Shown: positions 8,078 to 15,394, counted from the stretch's first letter. The stretch is 18,615 bases of DNA from UKL13-2 sp964417885 (GCA_964417885.1 CAYQKN010000076.1:1-18615), one strand, 5' to 3'. The notes: generated by a model not told the origin, from the sequence alone. Numbers and translations: made by a program.

Positions 8078-8938
8078 TCAGACGTCGCGCGCCGCAAAGG
8101 TATCGCAGGCTTTCATGCTGCCGGTCCCAAAGCCGGTCTTGAACCAGCGCATGCGCTGCGCAGAACTGCCGTGGGTAAACGAATCCGGCACCACCACGCC
8201 GCGTGACTGCTTCTGCAGCATGTCGTCGCCGATGGCGGCTGCCGCGCGCAGCGCTTCATCGACGTCCTGCGGATCAAGAAACGGCTTGACCCGGTTGGCA
8301 TGCTGCGCCCAGACACCGGCGAAACAATCCGCCTGCAATTCCACCCGCACCGAAACCTTGTTGTATTCGCGTTCGCTCATCCGTCCACGCATGGCTTCGG
8401 TCTTGTCGCTGATGCCGGTGAGCTTTTGTACATGGTGGCCGATTTCGTGGGCAATCACGTAAGCACGGGCAAAATCGCCGCCGGCGCGAAAGCGCGTCTC
8501 CATCTCACGGAAAAATACCATGTCCAGGTAGACCTTCTGGTCGCCCGGACAGTAGAACGGCCCCATCGCCGCCTGGCCGGCGCCACAGGCGGTCGGTGTC
8601 TGGCCGCGGTACAGCACCAGCACCGGCTTGTGGTATTGGCCACCCATCTGCTGGAAGATCGCGTCCCACGACGTTTCCGTCTTGCGCAGCACCTTGGCCA
8701 TTTCCGACTTCAGCGCCGCATCCGGATCGGTCGCCGGGTCGACCGGCGTGCTCGGTGACTGCTGCACGTTTTGCACCGTTTCGGCCACGCCGATCAAGGT
8801 GCGTGGGTCAATGCCAAGAAAATAGCTGGCGATCAGCGCGATGACGACAGTGCCGATGCCGACGCCGCCCGCCTTGCCCATCCCGCTGCCGCGGCGGTCT
8901 TCCACGTTACTGCTTTCGTTTTCGTCGTCCAGCCGCAT
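8078..8938 (-). CDS. ypfJ: Neutral zinc metallopeptidase, YpfJ/KPN_02809 family
   Basis: A 286-residue predicted membrane-anchored zinc protein of the YpfJ family. The N terminus is acidic, followed by a Gly-rich stretch and one transmembrane helix at about 26-42 (GIGTVVIALIASYFLGID). The rest is extracytoplasmic. The zinc-binding motif HEIGHHVQ is at 164-171, with a downstream E200-L-Q-A-D204 carrying the likely third ligand. The segment CGAGQAAMGPFYCPGDQKVYLD, here named by its Cys119 and Cys130, is typical of the family. The ATG at 8938 is preferred (GGAAAG just upstream); an ATG at 8971 would overlap the AEC gene. The substrate of this family is unsettled. It lies 19 bases after the AEC gene on the same strand, so read-through from the sulfonate cluster is possible, though a functional link is not evident. 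Confidence 0.92.
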   Translation of the reverse strand: MRLDDENESSNVEDRRGSGMGKAGGVGIGTVVIALIASYFLGIDPRTLIGVAETVQNVQQSPSTPVDPATDPDAALKSEMAKVLRKTETSWDAIFQQMGGQYHKPVLVLYRGQTPTACGAGQAAMGPFYCPGDQKVYLDMVFFREMETRFRAGGDFARAYVIAHEIGHHVQKLTGISDKTEAMRGRMSEREYNKVSVRVELQADCFAGVWAQHANRVKPFLDPQDVDEALRAAAAIGDDMLQKQSRGVVVPDSFTHGSSAQRMRWFKTGFGTGSMKACDTFAARDV

Positions 8939-8957
8939 GATTGTCTTTCCGGTTGAT

Positions 8958-9851
8958 TCATCGGGCCACATTGAGCCACAGCGGCAGGGCGACCATCCCG
9001 CAAAGCGTACTCACGGTAATGGCGCGCGCAACCATTGGTCCATCACCGCCCATGCGCACCGCCAGCACGTAGGCGGAGGTGGCGGTCGGCGAGGCGGCAA
9101 GCAGCACCACCATGTCGAAGAATACTCCGGTAACGCCCAGCATGTACGCGGTGACGATTGCCACCGCCGGCATCGCCAGCAGTTTGACCGCGGTGAAATA
9201 GGCAATCAGGCCGGCATGCTGGTGCGGATTGGCAAAAGTCAGCGCCGCACCGACGCACAGCAGGCCGCAGGCCAGCGAGGCCGCGCCGATGCGCGATATC
9301 AGCATCTGCGCCACCTCCGGCAACGGCAGGCCGGAAACCGAATACAGCACGCCGCCGACGGTGGCGAGAATCAGCGGGTTGCGCAGCAGTTCGCGGAAAA
9401 AATGGGTTTCAGCGTGACGCGCCAGCGCCCACACCGAGGCGATGTTGCACATCGGCACCACCAGGCCGATCAAAATGCCGAATGCGGCGATGCCCTGCTC
9501 GCCATGCAAGCGGCCGGCGATTGCCAGGCCAACGTAGGAATTGAAGCGGAACGCGGTCTGGAAGCCGGAAGCAAACACCTTCTCGCCCGGCTTGAACAGC
9601 CCGCGCGCCAGCCAGGCCAGCAGGATGCCAACCAGCACCGTGATGCCGGCGGTTTCCAGTGCCGGGGCAGCAGCAACGAAATCGATCCGGGTGCGGGCGA
9701 TCGACTGGAACAGCAGTGCCGGGAACAGCACGTAATAGATCAGCTTTTCCAGGCCGCTCCAGAAATCGCGCCCCCAGTCGGTCAGGCGGTTGAGCAGGAA
9801 GCCAAACAGGATGAGGGCGAAATCGGGGACCAGCAGAAGCGCAGTAGACAT
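8958..9851 (-). CDS. AEC-family permease
   Basis: A 297-residue, highly hydrophobic protein with about ten predicted membrane segments in the two-halves layout of the auxin-efflux-carrier (AEC) family, which in bacteria includes malonate/malate-type permeases. The first helix carries DFALILFGFLLNRL; mid-protein FRFNSYVGLAIAG and the C-terminal SPTATSAYVLAVRMGGD are typical family signatures. The ATG at 9851 starts 20 bases after the comC-like stop, so it is very probably the distal gene of the suyA-suyB-slcC-comC transcript. From that context I infer a role in moving a small organic anion such as sulfolactate, or a product, across the inner membrane. The sequence alone does not show substrate or direction. 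No clear ribosome binding site is seen. Confidence 0.85.
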   Translation of the reverse strand: MSTALLLVPDFALILFGFLLNRLTDWGRDFWSGLEKLIYYVLFPALLFQSIARTRIDFVAAAPALETAGITVLVGILLAWLARGLFKPGEKVFASGFQTAFRFNSYVGLAIAGRLHGEQGIAAFGILIGLVVPMCNIASVWALARHAETHFFRELLRNPLILATVGGVLYSVSGLPLPEVAQMLISRIGAASLACGLLCVGAALTFANPHQHAGLIAYFTAVKLLAMPAVAIVTAYMLGVTGVFFDMVVLLAASPTATSAYVLAVRMGGDGPMVARAITVSTLCGMVALPLWLNVAR

Positions 9852-9871
9852 CCGCGTATTCTAGGAGCTAA

Positions 9872-10879
9872 TTACGTCGTACCGGCCAGGCGCTCCAGAT
9901 CCGCCAGCAATGCGGCGGGAATATCGATGCCATCGCGCAACGCGTCGCCGGCCAATGCGGCGCGGCGGGAACCCGGCAGGCGAACGCCATCTTCGGCAAG
10001 CATGGCCGCGATCAGTGTTTCGACGCGTTCAAAAAAAACGTCATTCCCGGCCAGCGCAGCCGGGTCGACGACCAGAAAAGCCTGCCCGATTCGCGGCCGG
10101 TTGCCTTCATCGACAAAAAATGAATCTGCCTCAAAGCCAAACGCGGCACCGGTCAGTGCGCAACACAGCAACTCGACAATCAAGGCAAGCATCGCCCCTT
10201 TTACGCCACCTGCGGGCATCATCGTGCCCTCCAGTCCCGCCTTCGGGTCGGTGGTTGGCACGCCGTCCTTGTCGAGCGCCCAGCCGAGCGGAATCGCCTC
10301 GCCCTTCTTCGCCGCCACCATCAGTTTGCCGCGCGCCACTTCCGACAACGACAAATCGATGATCAAAGGCGCCTCCCGTTTGCGCGGAAAAGCGGCGGCA
10401 ATCGGGTTGGTTCCGAAGATGCCACGCTTGCCTCCCCAGGCCGGCATGGCGCTGGGCGAATTGCCGAAACCCAGGCCGACCATTCCTGCGGCAGCAACCG
10501 CTTCCACGTGATACGCGGCAGCGCCGAAATGGTGACTGTTGGTCACGCCCACAAAGCATGCGCCGGCTGCCTTCGCGCGGCTGATTGCCTCGGCGATCGC
10601 CAATTCGCAGGCCGGAAATGCCAGCCCTTCCCCGGCATCGATGAGGCAGGCGGCCGCCTTGCCGCCGACCACTTTCGCCACGGCAGCGCCATTGGCGCGG
10701 CCGTTACGCAGGTGGGTGGTGTATTGCAGCACCCGCGACAAGCCGTGCGACGGCAATCCGCGCGCGTCGGCATAAAGCAGGGCACGCACGGTGGCCTCCG
10801 CCATCGGCTGCGAGGCGCCGGCTTGCGTCAATGCACGGGTCGCCAGATGGGCGAGTTGTTCCAGACTGTGTTTGGGCAT
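9872..10879 (-). CDS. comC: Ldh/malate-dehydrogenase-2 family oxidoreductase, probable (R)-sulfolactate dehydrogenase
   Basis: A 335-residue NAD(P)-dependent 2-hydroxyacid oxidoreductase of the LDH2/malate dehydrogenase-2 family, unrelated to classical LDH. Visible landmarks are DARGLPSHGLSRV (H45), GVTNSHHFGAAAYH (H116/H117, active-site region) and GIFGTNPIAAAFP (156-165). In Chromohalobacter salexigens, ComC of this family reduces sulfopyruvate to (R)-sulfolactate and with SlcC acts as a two-enzyme sulfolactate racemase; the neighbours suyAB and the slcC-like gene point to that role here. By fold alone it could act on malate, lactate or ureidoglycolate. The ATG at 10879 (GAGG six bases upstream) is chosen; the open frame to 10954 would overlap slcC. 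The gap from the slcC stop is 34 bases. Confidence 0.78.
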   Translation of the reverse strand: MPKHSLEQLAHLATRALTQAGASQPMAEATVRALLYADARGLPSHGLSRVLQYTTHLRNGRANGAAVAKVVGGKAAACLIDAGEGLAFPACELAIAEAISRAKAAGACFVGVTNSHHFGAAAYHVEAVAAAGMVGLGFGNSPSAMPAWGGKRGIFGTNPIAAAFPRKREAPLIIDLSLSEVARGKLMVAAKKGEAIPLGWALDKDGVPTTDPKAGLEGTMMPAGGVKGAMLALIVELLCCALTGAAFGFEADSFFVDEGNRPRIGQAFLVVDPAALAGNDVFFERVETLIAAMLAEDGVRLPGSRRAALAGDALRDGIDIPAALLADLERLAGTT

Positions 10880-10913
10880 GGGGCCTCGTCGAAGGTAATC
10901 GGCAGAAAACGCG

Positions 10914-11846
10914 CTACCTGGCCGAAGCAAGATGCGCGCTGACGCGCTCGGCAATCATGCTGCTCACGCGGGTATTCGATTCAGCCGTGACACCCGCAAT
11001 ATGCGGAGTCAGGATGAGGTTGGGGCAATCCGCAAGCGGTGAACCCGCCAACAGGGGCTCAACGTCAAACACGTCCAGCGCCGCGCCACCCAATCGCTTT
11101 GCCCTCAGCGCGGCAGCCAGCGCGCTCTCATCGATGATGCCGCCGCGGGCCGAATTGATCAGCACCGCGTTCGGCCTCATCCGGGCGAGGCGCGCCGCAT
11201 TGATCAGGTTGCGCGTGTCTGCAGTCAACGGGACATGCAATGAGACCACATCGCTTTCAGCCAGCAGTTCATCCAGCGTACGGCAGGTCACGCCAGTCTC
11301 TTGCCAAAGCGCTGACGATGCGGCGACCATCGGATCGCTCGCCACCACCCGCATGCCCAAACCCTGCGCCAGCCGTGCCGTGAGCTGGCCGATGCCGCCG
11401 ATGCCGACGATGCCCAGGGTCTTGCCGCCGATCTCGCGGCCATTGGAAAGCGGGCCGCGCGGCCACTGCCCGCCAGCAACCGCGGGGGTGGAAAGGTAGG
11501 CGCCGCGCAGCAGCAGCGTGGCCGTGGCAATCACATATTCCGCGACCGCCAGCGCATTTGCGCCGGTGGCGGGAATGACCGCCACGTTGCGCGCCTTGCA
11601 GGCGGGCAGGTCGATGTTGTCCAGCCCGACGCCAAGCCGGCCGACCACCTTCAGCCTGGGCGCCGCGGCAAGGAGTTGCGCGTTTACCTGGGTACGATTG
11701 CGGACGATCAGTGCATCGGCGTCCTTGAGGCTGGCGAGCAGTTCATCGCCGCGATCCACCAGCGTCGCGTCGTAGGTCGTATCAAAGCTCGCCCGCAGCG
11801 AGGCTACGGCGGCTTCGTCCATGAATTCGCTGATCAGTATTTTCAT
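10914..11846 (-). CDS. slcC: D-2-hydroxyacid dehydrogenase family protein, probable (S)-sulfolactate dehydrogenase
   Basis: A 310-residue NAD-dependent dehydrogenase of the phosphoglycerate dehydrogenase superfamily. The Rossmann motif GIGGIG is at 148-153 with D171 at the end of the following strand (VVASD), favouring NAD. The catalytic relay is complete: Arg234 (INSARGG), Glu263 (DVEP) and His282 (TPHIAG). There is no C-terminal ACT domain, so it is not a full-length SerA. With suyAB adjacent, the best match is SlcC, which oxidises (S)-sulfolactate to sulfopyruvate in sulfolactate-degrading bacteria. ATGs occur at 11849 and 11846; 11846 is better spaced from the AGG at 11854-11856. The gap from suyB is 191 bases and contains a REP-like palindrome. 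Substrate assignment rests on context. Confidence 0.78.
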   Translation of the reverse strand: MKILISEFMDEAAVASLRASFDTTYDATLVDRGDELLASLKDADALIVRNRTQVNAQLLAAAPRLKVVGRLGVGLDNIDLPACKARNVAVIPATGANALAVAEYVIATATLLLRGAYLSTPAVAGGQWPRGPLSNGREIGGKTLGIVGIGGIGQLTARLAQGLGMRVVASDPMVAASSALWQETGVTCRTLDELLAESDVVSLHVPLTADTRNLINAARLARMRPNAVLINSARGGIIDESALAAALRAKRLGGAALDVFDVEPLLAGSPLADCPNLILTPHIAGVTAESNTRVSSMIAERVSAHLASAR

Positions 11847-11929
11847 CATTGCGCCTGTTGGCAGTGGGCATGGCGGAGAGCCACGCACGAAAGTGGGTTC
11901 AAACCTGGTGGCCAAGTCCGCGAAACGAC

Positions 11930-11955
11930 GTCATTCCAGCGGAGGCCGGAATCCA
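11930..11955. repeat. REP-like palindromic element, copy 1
   Basis: GTCATTCC at 11930-11937 and GGAATCCA at 11948-11955 flank the core AGCGGAGGCC; ATTCC pairs with GGAAT. It belongs to the short intergenic palindromes common in proteobacterial genomes. It lies between slcC and suyB inside the presumed operon, and a related copy is at 16695-16720. It is itself enclosed by a wider imperfect inverted repeat, CTGGTGGCCA 11905-11914 and TGGCCCACCAG 11977-11987. Bases 11988-12037 show nothing else recognisable. Confidence 0.65.
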
Positions 11956-12037
11956 GCCCCCCGGGCCGCTTGAAACTGGCCCACCAGAAACCAAGCCAAC
12001 GTCCCGATTGACCTGCGGCCGAATGCGCTATCGGCCC

Positions 12038-13207
12038 TCAGGCGCTCTCATAGAGCCGCGTCATGACAAACTCGCGATGGCCCAGTGCTTCGGCCGCGGT
12101 CAGCCGCCCATTGGCGGTGCGCAGCATCATGTCGAGCAGCTTGTCGCCCGCCTGGTCCAGCACCATGTCGCGTTGCAGCAGCGCACAGGAATCGACGTCG
12201 ATGTGTTCGCTCATGGTGCGAACGGTGCGCGGATTCGCGCAGATCTTGATCACCGGCAGGATCGGGTTACCGATGACATTGCCCTGTCCGGTGGGAAAGA
12301 AATGTACGGCGAAGCCCGAGGCCGCGCACAGCGTCACCATCTCGGCGGCGGCCGAGGAGGAATCCATGAACCACAATCCCGGTCCGGTCGGCACTTCCGC
12401 CTTGTCGATCACGCCATCGACCATGCACTTTTTGCCGATCTTCTGGATGTTGCCCATCGCTTTTTCCTCGATGGTGGTGAGTCCGCCGAGGATGTTGCCC
12501 TTGGTTGGCTGCGAATCGGAAAGGTCGCTGGTCTTGTGCCGATTGACCACGTCCTGATAGCGGTTGAACATGGCCATGAAGTCTTCCGCGACCTTGGGCG
12601 TGCGGCAGCGCTGCACGATTACCTGTTCGCCGCCGGTGATCTCGGTGGTTTCGCCGAACACCAGCGTGCTGCCGACCTCGTAGAGTTTGTCGAACGCATT
12701 GCCGACGGTGGGATTGGCGCCGCAGCCGGACGTGGTATCCGATTCGCCGCACTTGGTAGAGACCCACAATTCATGGATCGGGCACTGTTCGCGGTGCTTT
12801 TCAGAAGCAGCCTGCAAAAATTCGCGCGCCGCCTTTGACGCCCGCATGATGGTGTCATGATCGCCGTGCTGCTCGATGCCGTAGCCCACCACCGGCTTGC
12901 CGGATTTGGCGATGCCCTCGACTACTTTCTGCGTCCAGCCATCCTCGATGCCGATCACCACCACCGCCGCCACGTTGGGATTGCAGCCGGCGCCGATCAG
13001 CGTGCGGAAATGCAGGTCCAGGTCGGCGCCGAACTGCAGGCGGCCGTACGGATGCGGAATCGCCATCACGCCCTTGATGTTGTGCGCCACCGCTTCCGCC
13101 GCGGCATTGGAAAGATCATCGACCGGCAGGATGATGACGTGGTTGCGCACGCCGACGCGGCCGTTCTCGCGCCGGTAGCCCCAGAAAGTGGTGTTCTTGG
13201 AAATCAT
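12038..13207 (-). CDS. suyB: (2R)-sulfolactate sulfo-lyase, large (beta) subunit
   Basis: A 389-residue protein of the UxaA/GarD (altronate/galactarate dehydratase) superfamily, lacking the SAF domain that single-chain dehydratases carry at their N terminus; that domain is the adjacent gene suyA. SuyAB cleaves (R)-3-sulfolactate to pyruvate and sulfite, a C-S bond cleavage. The sequence has the features I associate with SuyB rather than UxaA: opening FWGYRRENGRVGVRNHVIILPVDD, the active-site region STKCGESDTTSGCGANP (C153 to P166; UxaA-type enzymes typically read CGGSDxFSG there), SQPTKGNILGGLTTIEEKA, and LCAASGFAVHFFPTGQGNVIGNP. Length equals that of characterised SuyB. A good AGGA lies 8 bases before ATG 13207. 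The gap to suyA is 63 bases. The main alternative, a split altronate-type dehydratase, is less likely. Confidence 0.9.
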   Translation of the reverse strand: MISKNTTFWGYRRENGRVGVRNHVIILPVDDLSNAAAEAVAHNIKGVMAIPHPYGRLQFGADLDLHFRTLIGAGCNPNVAAVVVIGIEDGWTQKVVEGIAKSGKPVVGYGIEQHGDHDTIMRASKAAREFLQAASEKHREQCPIHELWVSTKCGESDTTSGCGANPTVGNAFDKLYEVGSTLVFGETTEITGGEQVIVQRCRTPKVAEDFMAMFNRYQDVVNRHKTSDLSDSQPTKGNILGGLTTIEEKAMGNIQKIGKKCMVDGVIDKAEVPTGPGLWFMDSSSAAAEMVTLCAASGFAVHFFPTGQGNVIGNPILPVIKICANPRTVRTMSEHIDVDSCALLQRDMVLDQAGDKLLDMMLRTANGRLTAAEALGHREFVMTRLYESA

Positions 13208-13270
13208 GATGTTGTCCTGATTGGATTGTTCGGATGACTGGCGGGTTCGCGCCGTGCGCGCCGCCGGACG

Positions 13271-13552
13271 CTACCAGCGCTTGGTCTTGATGTTGTGGAC
13301 GTGAGCGTGCTCGCCGGCCTTGATCGGCGCAACCACGCGGCCAATGTCGGTGCCGTACTTGAATACGGTGTCACCCACGGCCATGTCTTTCAGCGCGATC
13401 TTGTGGCCGATCGGAATGTCCTGCAGCGCCTTGACCGGGATCTGCTTGTCGTCGTCCATGATCCAGGCAGTCAGGTCGGTACCCGCCTTGATGCCCTCCA
13501 CCACCGCCACCGCCACCGTGTCTTTCGCCTCGTGCAGCACAAAGTGAATCAT
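13271..13552 (-). CDS. suyA: (2R)-sulfolactate sulfo-lyase, small (alpha) subunit, SAF domain
   Basis: A 93-residue protein made almost entirely of one SAF domain (about 10-76), with DIPIGHKIALKD at 45-56 and the end VHNIKTKRW. This small subunit pairs with SuyB; in fused altronate/galactarate dehydratases the same domain forms the N-terminal region. It is the first gene after the divergent promoter region and has a strong ribosome binding site (GGAGAGGA upstream of the ATG at 13552). Transcription from the promoter at 13643-13671 would give a leader of roughly 85 bases. The order suyA-suyB-slcC-comC is that of a dedicated sulfolactate catabolic operon. Confidence 0.9.
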   Translation of the reverse strand: MIHFVLHEAKDTVAVAVVEGIKAGTDLTAWIMDDDKQIPVKALQDIPIGHKIALKDMAVGDTVFKYGTDIGRVVAPIKAGEHAHVHNIKTKRW

Positions 13553-13642
13553 CGCTATCCTCTCCAGGTCATCGTCATCGGCGGTGCCGGAACCGTTTCA
13601 GCGCGGCTCCACGGCAACCCAACTGAAAAACGCCGAACTTCA

Positions 13643-13671
13643 ATATTATTCACTGCTGCCGGCAAAGTCAA
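13643..13671 (-). promoter_or_regulatory. Sigma70-like promoter of suyA
   Basis: Read on the minus strand, TTGACT (13671-13666) and TAATAT (13648-13643) are separated by exactly 17 bases, a near-consensus promoter. Transcription would start near 13636 and run into suyAB-slcC-comC. Confidence 0.72.
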
Positions 13672-13674
13672 ATA

Positions 13675-13722
13675 GGTCATCTATATGAGTTGTAGCTATG
13701 GACTTCGTTCGCTATGATGACC
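13675..13722. promoter_or_regulatory. Candidate operator between suyA and the GntR gene
   Basis: GGTCATC at 13675-13681 and its exact reverse complement GATGACC at 13716-13722 lie 34 bases apart. The left arm is just upstream of the suyA -35 box and the right arm overlaps the -10 box of the GntR gene. A smaller TCAT-ctat-ATGA repeat sits at 13677-13688. The position suits a regulator that controls both directions, probably the HutC-type protein encoded at 13754. Binding is inferred. Confidence 0.45.
13690..13718 (+). promoter_or_regulatory. Sigma70-like promoter of the GntR gene
   Basis: TTGTAG at 13690-13695 and TATGAT at 13713-13718 with a 17-base spacer. Transcription would start near 13725, about 29 bases before the ATG at 13754. 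The -10 box overlaps the right arm of the candidate operator, which would allow autorepression. Confidence 0.6.
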
Positions 13723-13753
13723 CCTGTCCAGTTCGTCAGAGAAAAAGACCCGT

Positions 13754-14533
13754 ATGCGCAAATGGGAAGACCCGACGCGCCACCAGAAGCTGGTCGCCGG
13801 CGCCGCGCTCGATACACCGTTGTACAAGGAAGTCAAACGCCTGCTGACCGAGACCATCAGCGCCGGCGAGTGGAAGCCCGGCAGCGCCATTCCGGCCGAA
13901 TGGAAGCTGGCCGAGCGCTGCAAGGTGGCCATCGGCACGGTACGCAAGGCGGTCGATGAACTGGTCAATGAAAACATCCTGATCCGCCAGCAAGGCCGCG
14001 GCACCTTCGTCGCCGCGCACAATCGCGCCCGGCTGATGTTTCATTTCTTCCACATCGTCCGCAACGACGGCAGCAAGCTGACGCCCGAGGTGGTGATGCT
14101 GTCCTTCAGCCGCGGCCTTGCCGACGTGGAAGAGGCCGCACATCTCGGCATCAAGGTCGGGTCAAAGGTATACCGCATCAGGAATGTACTCAGGCTCGCG
14201 GGCGAGCCGATGATTTTCGACACCATCGTGATCCCGCAGGCGATGTTCCCCAAGCTGACGGCGGCCAGATTCAAGGGCCGGCCGAACACCATTTACCATC
14301 TCTACCAGAGTGAATACGGCATTACCGTCGTGCGATCGGCAGAGCGATTGCGCGCCCGCCTGGCTGACGCGGAAAGCGCGGGGATCCTTGAAATCAAGCA
14401 GGGCGCGCCGTTGCTGGAGATCAGGCGGGTGGCGCTTACCTTCAACGACGTGCCGGTTGAGTTTCGCCGCTCGCTGGTCGACACCGAGCATTACGAGTAT
14501 TTCAGCGATCTGGCCAAGTCGGGCAACGGATAG
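13754..14533 (+). CDS. GntR-family regulator, HutC/UTRA type, likely controlling the sulfolactate genes
   Basis: A 259-residue one-component regulator. The N-terminal winged HTH (about 20-90) contains LYKEVKRLLTETISAGEWKPG, split here as LYKEVKRLL and GEWKPGSAIPAEWKLAERCKV, then IGTVRKAVDELVNENILIRQQGRGTFV, the GntR signature. The UTRA effector domain (about 105-250) ends VPVEFRRSLVDTEHYEYF. HutC-type UTRA domains usually bind a small catabolite that releases the operator. Divergent placement from suyA makes it the natural candidate regulator of suyAB-slcC-comC, with sulfolactate or another sulfonate intermediate as possible inducer; that effector is inferred. The start is the only suitable ATG, with a weak A-rich ribosome binding region. 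Transcription runs towards the cassette-like segment at 14600. Confidence 0.92.
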   Translation: MRKWEDPTRHQKLVAGAALDTPLYKEVKRLLTETISAGEWKPGSAIPAEWKLAERCKVAIGTVRKAVDELVNENILIRQQGRGTFVAAHNRARLMFHFFHIVRNDGSKLTPEVVMLSFSRGLADVEEAAHLGIKVGSKVYRIRNVLRLAGEPMIFDTIVIPQAMFPKLTAARFKGRPNTIYHLYQSEYGITVVRSAERLRARLADAESAGILEIKQGAPLLEIRRVALTFNDVPVEFRRSLVDTEHYEYFSDLAKSGNG

Positions 14534-14645
14534 CGCGCCATTTCACGCGGTGGCCGGCCTCACAAGCCTGCTACAAGCCATGAGCGGACATTCATGCCCA
14601 TTAATGCAATTGGCGAGTCATGCCCGTCAGTTCGGTCAAAAAAGT

Positions 14646-14762
14646 ATGGGAAAAAGGTTGCTGCTTTTCACGCTTTTGTTAGTGGTGGCGTTATGCAGCA
14701 GGAGTGAAGTTAAGCTATTGTTCCAGTTGAAATTCTATTCGGTTATCCACAGCGTGTTATGA
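14646..14762 (+). CDS. Possible small lipoprotein-like or signal-peptide ORF (38 aa)
   Basis: This ORF starts at ATG 14646 and reads MGKRLLLFTLLLVVALCSRS, then an 18-residue tail. The basic start, long hydrophobic run and VALC|S resemble a lipoprotein signal peptide, but the mature part would be tiny. No convincing ribosome binding site is seen. It sits in the A+T-rich stretch 14534-14847 that otherwise contains no recognisable gene. It may be a decayed gene end, or chance. Low confidence. Confidence 0.25.
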   Translation: MGKRLLLFTLLLVVALCSRSEVKLLFQLKFYSVIHSVL

Positions 14763-14847
14763 GGCGGCATGGAATGTTATACGGATGCCGTGCTCCCTGA
14801 ATAAAGTTTGGCCTCACACAACCATCGCCACTGCACTCGTGATGCGC

Positions 14848-15393
14848 ATGAGTTCACTCCCTATCCACACCCCTTCTCTTCGGCTACGTTGCCTCGTCGT
14901 CGAGGAGGCTGAACGAATGATGGAGCTCAATGGCGAGCCGACCACTCGCCGCTGGCTTCCGTCGCATGTCTACGCAGACATGAATGAGGCAATCTCCCGC
15001 ATGCGCTACCTCATCTCCTGCTATTCGTCGCCAGGCGATCCGCGTTTGGGCCCGTACGTCTTGGCCGTCGAACACCTCGCCAGCGGAGCACTGCTCGGCC
15101 ATGTAGGGTTCAGCCCTTTGGACAACGAGGTGGAGGCTTCCTACGCCATCGCCGAAGGTTCACGCGGGCGCGGGTACGGTTCCGAGGCTTTGCTCTACGC
15201 GTGCCAATGGGCTGCAGAGAATTTCAGCCTGCCCAGCATCTTGGCCATCACCGAATCTGAAAACACGCCGTCACGCCGCACTCTTGAACGCGCCGCATTC
15301 GTTCATGCCGAAGACACGGTCATGCCGTTCCAGGGTAGTCAACAGACCGTCAGTCGCTACTTGTGGCGTCGCGTCAGTGAGCCGGTTCGGTGA
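14848..15393 (+). CDS. GNAT-family N-acetyltransferase (RimJ/RimL-like), probable integron cassette gene
   Basis: A 181-residue acetyltransferase. The start is LPIHTPSLRLRCLVVEEAERM, typical of RimJ/RimL-type proteins. Motif A is YAIAEGSRGRGYGSEALLYA (99-118; RGRGYG binds the acetyl-CoA pyrophosphate), followed by TESENTPSRRTLERAAF, the common NxxSxRxLEKxGF-type motif B. The substrate is unknown; relatives acetylate ribosomal proteins, amino sugars or antibiotics. ATG 14848 is chosen because family homology starts there; ATG 14842 and upstream 14785 are possible. The stop directly abuts the attC-like site, the layout of an integron gene cassette. Codon use looks less GC-biased than in the flanking catabolic genes, consistent with acquisition. 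Confidence 0.87.
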   Translation: MSSLPIHTPSLRLRCLVVEEAERMMELNGEPTTRRWLPSHVYADMNEAISRMRYLISCYSSPGDPRLGPYVLAVEHLASGALLGHVGFSPLDNEVEASYAIAEGSRGRGYGSEALLYACQWAAENFSLPSILAITESENTPSRRTLERAAFVHAEDTVMPFQGSQQTVSRYLWRRVSEPVR

Positions 15394-15394
15394 G

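Noticed and set aside
8841..10511. Long open frame on the + strand across the AEC and comC-like genes
   Set aside because: It is antisense to two recognisable genes and its translation is low-complexity, Gln/Arg/His/Ser-rich.
10914..11846. Phosphoglycerate dehydrogenase (serA)
   Set aside because: The catalytic core is shared, but there is no ACT domain and the gene sits in the suyAB operon.
12038..13552. Split altronate or galactarate dehydratase (UxaA/GarD) as the call for the SAF and large-subunit genes
   Set aside because: The superfamily is right, but the active-site region, the lengths of both chains and the two adjacent 2-hydroxyacid dehydrogenases fit SuyAB better, and no uronate genes are present.
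14764..14790. Short inverted repeat CGGCAT...ATGCCG upstream of the GNAT gene as a left attC or attI
   Set aside because: It is only six pairs, and the nearby GTTATAC and GTTATGA do not match the GTTRRRY core.
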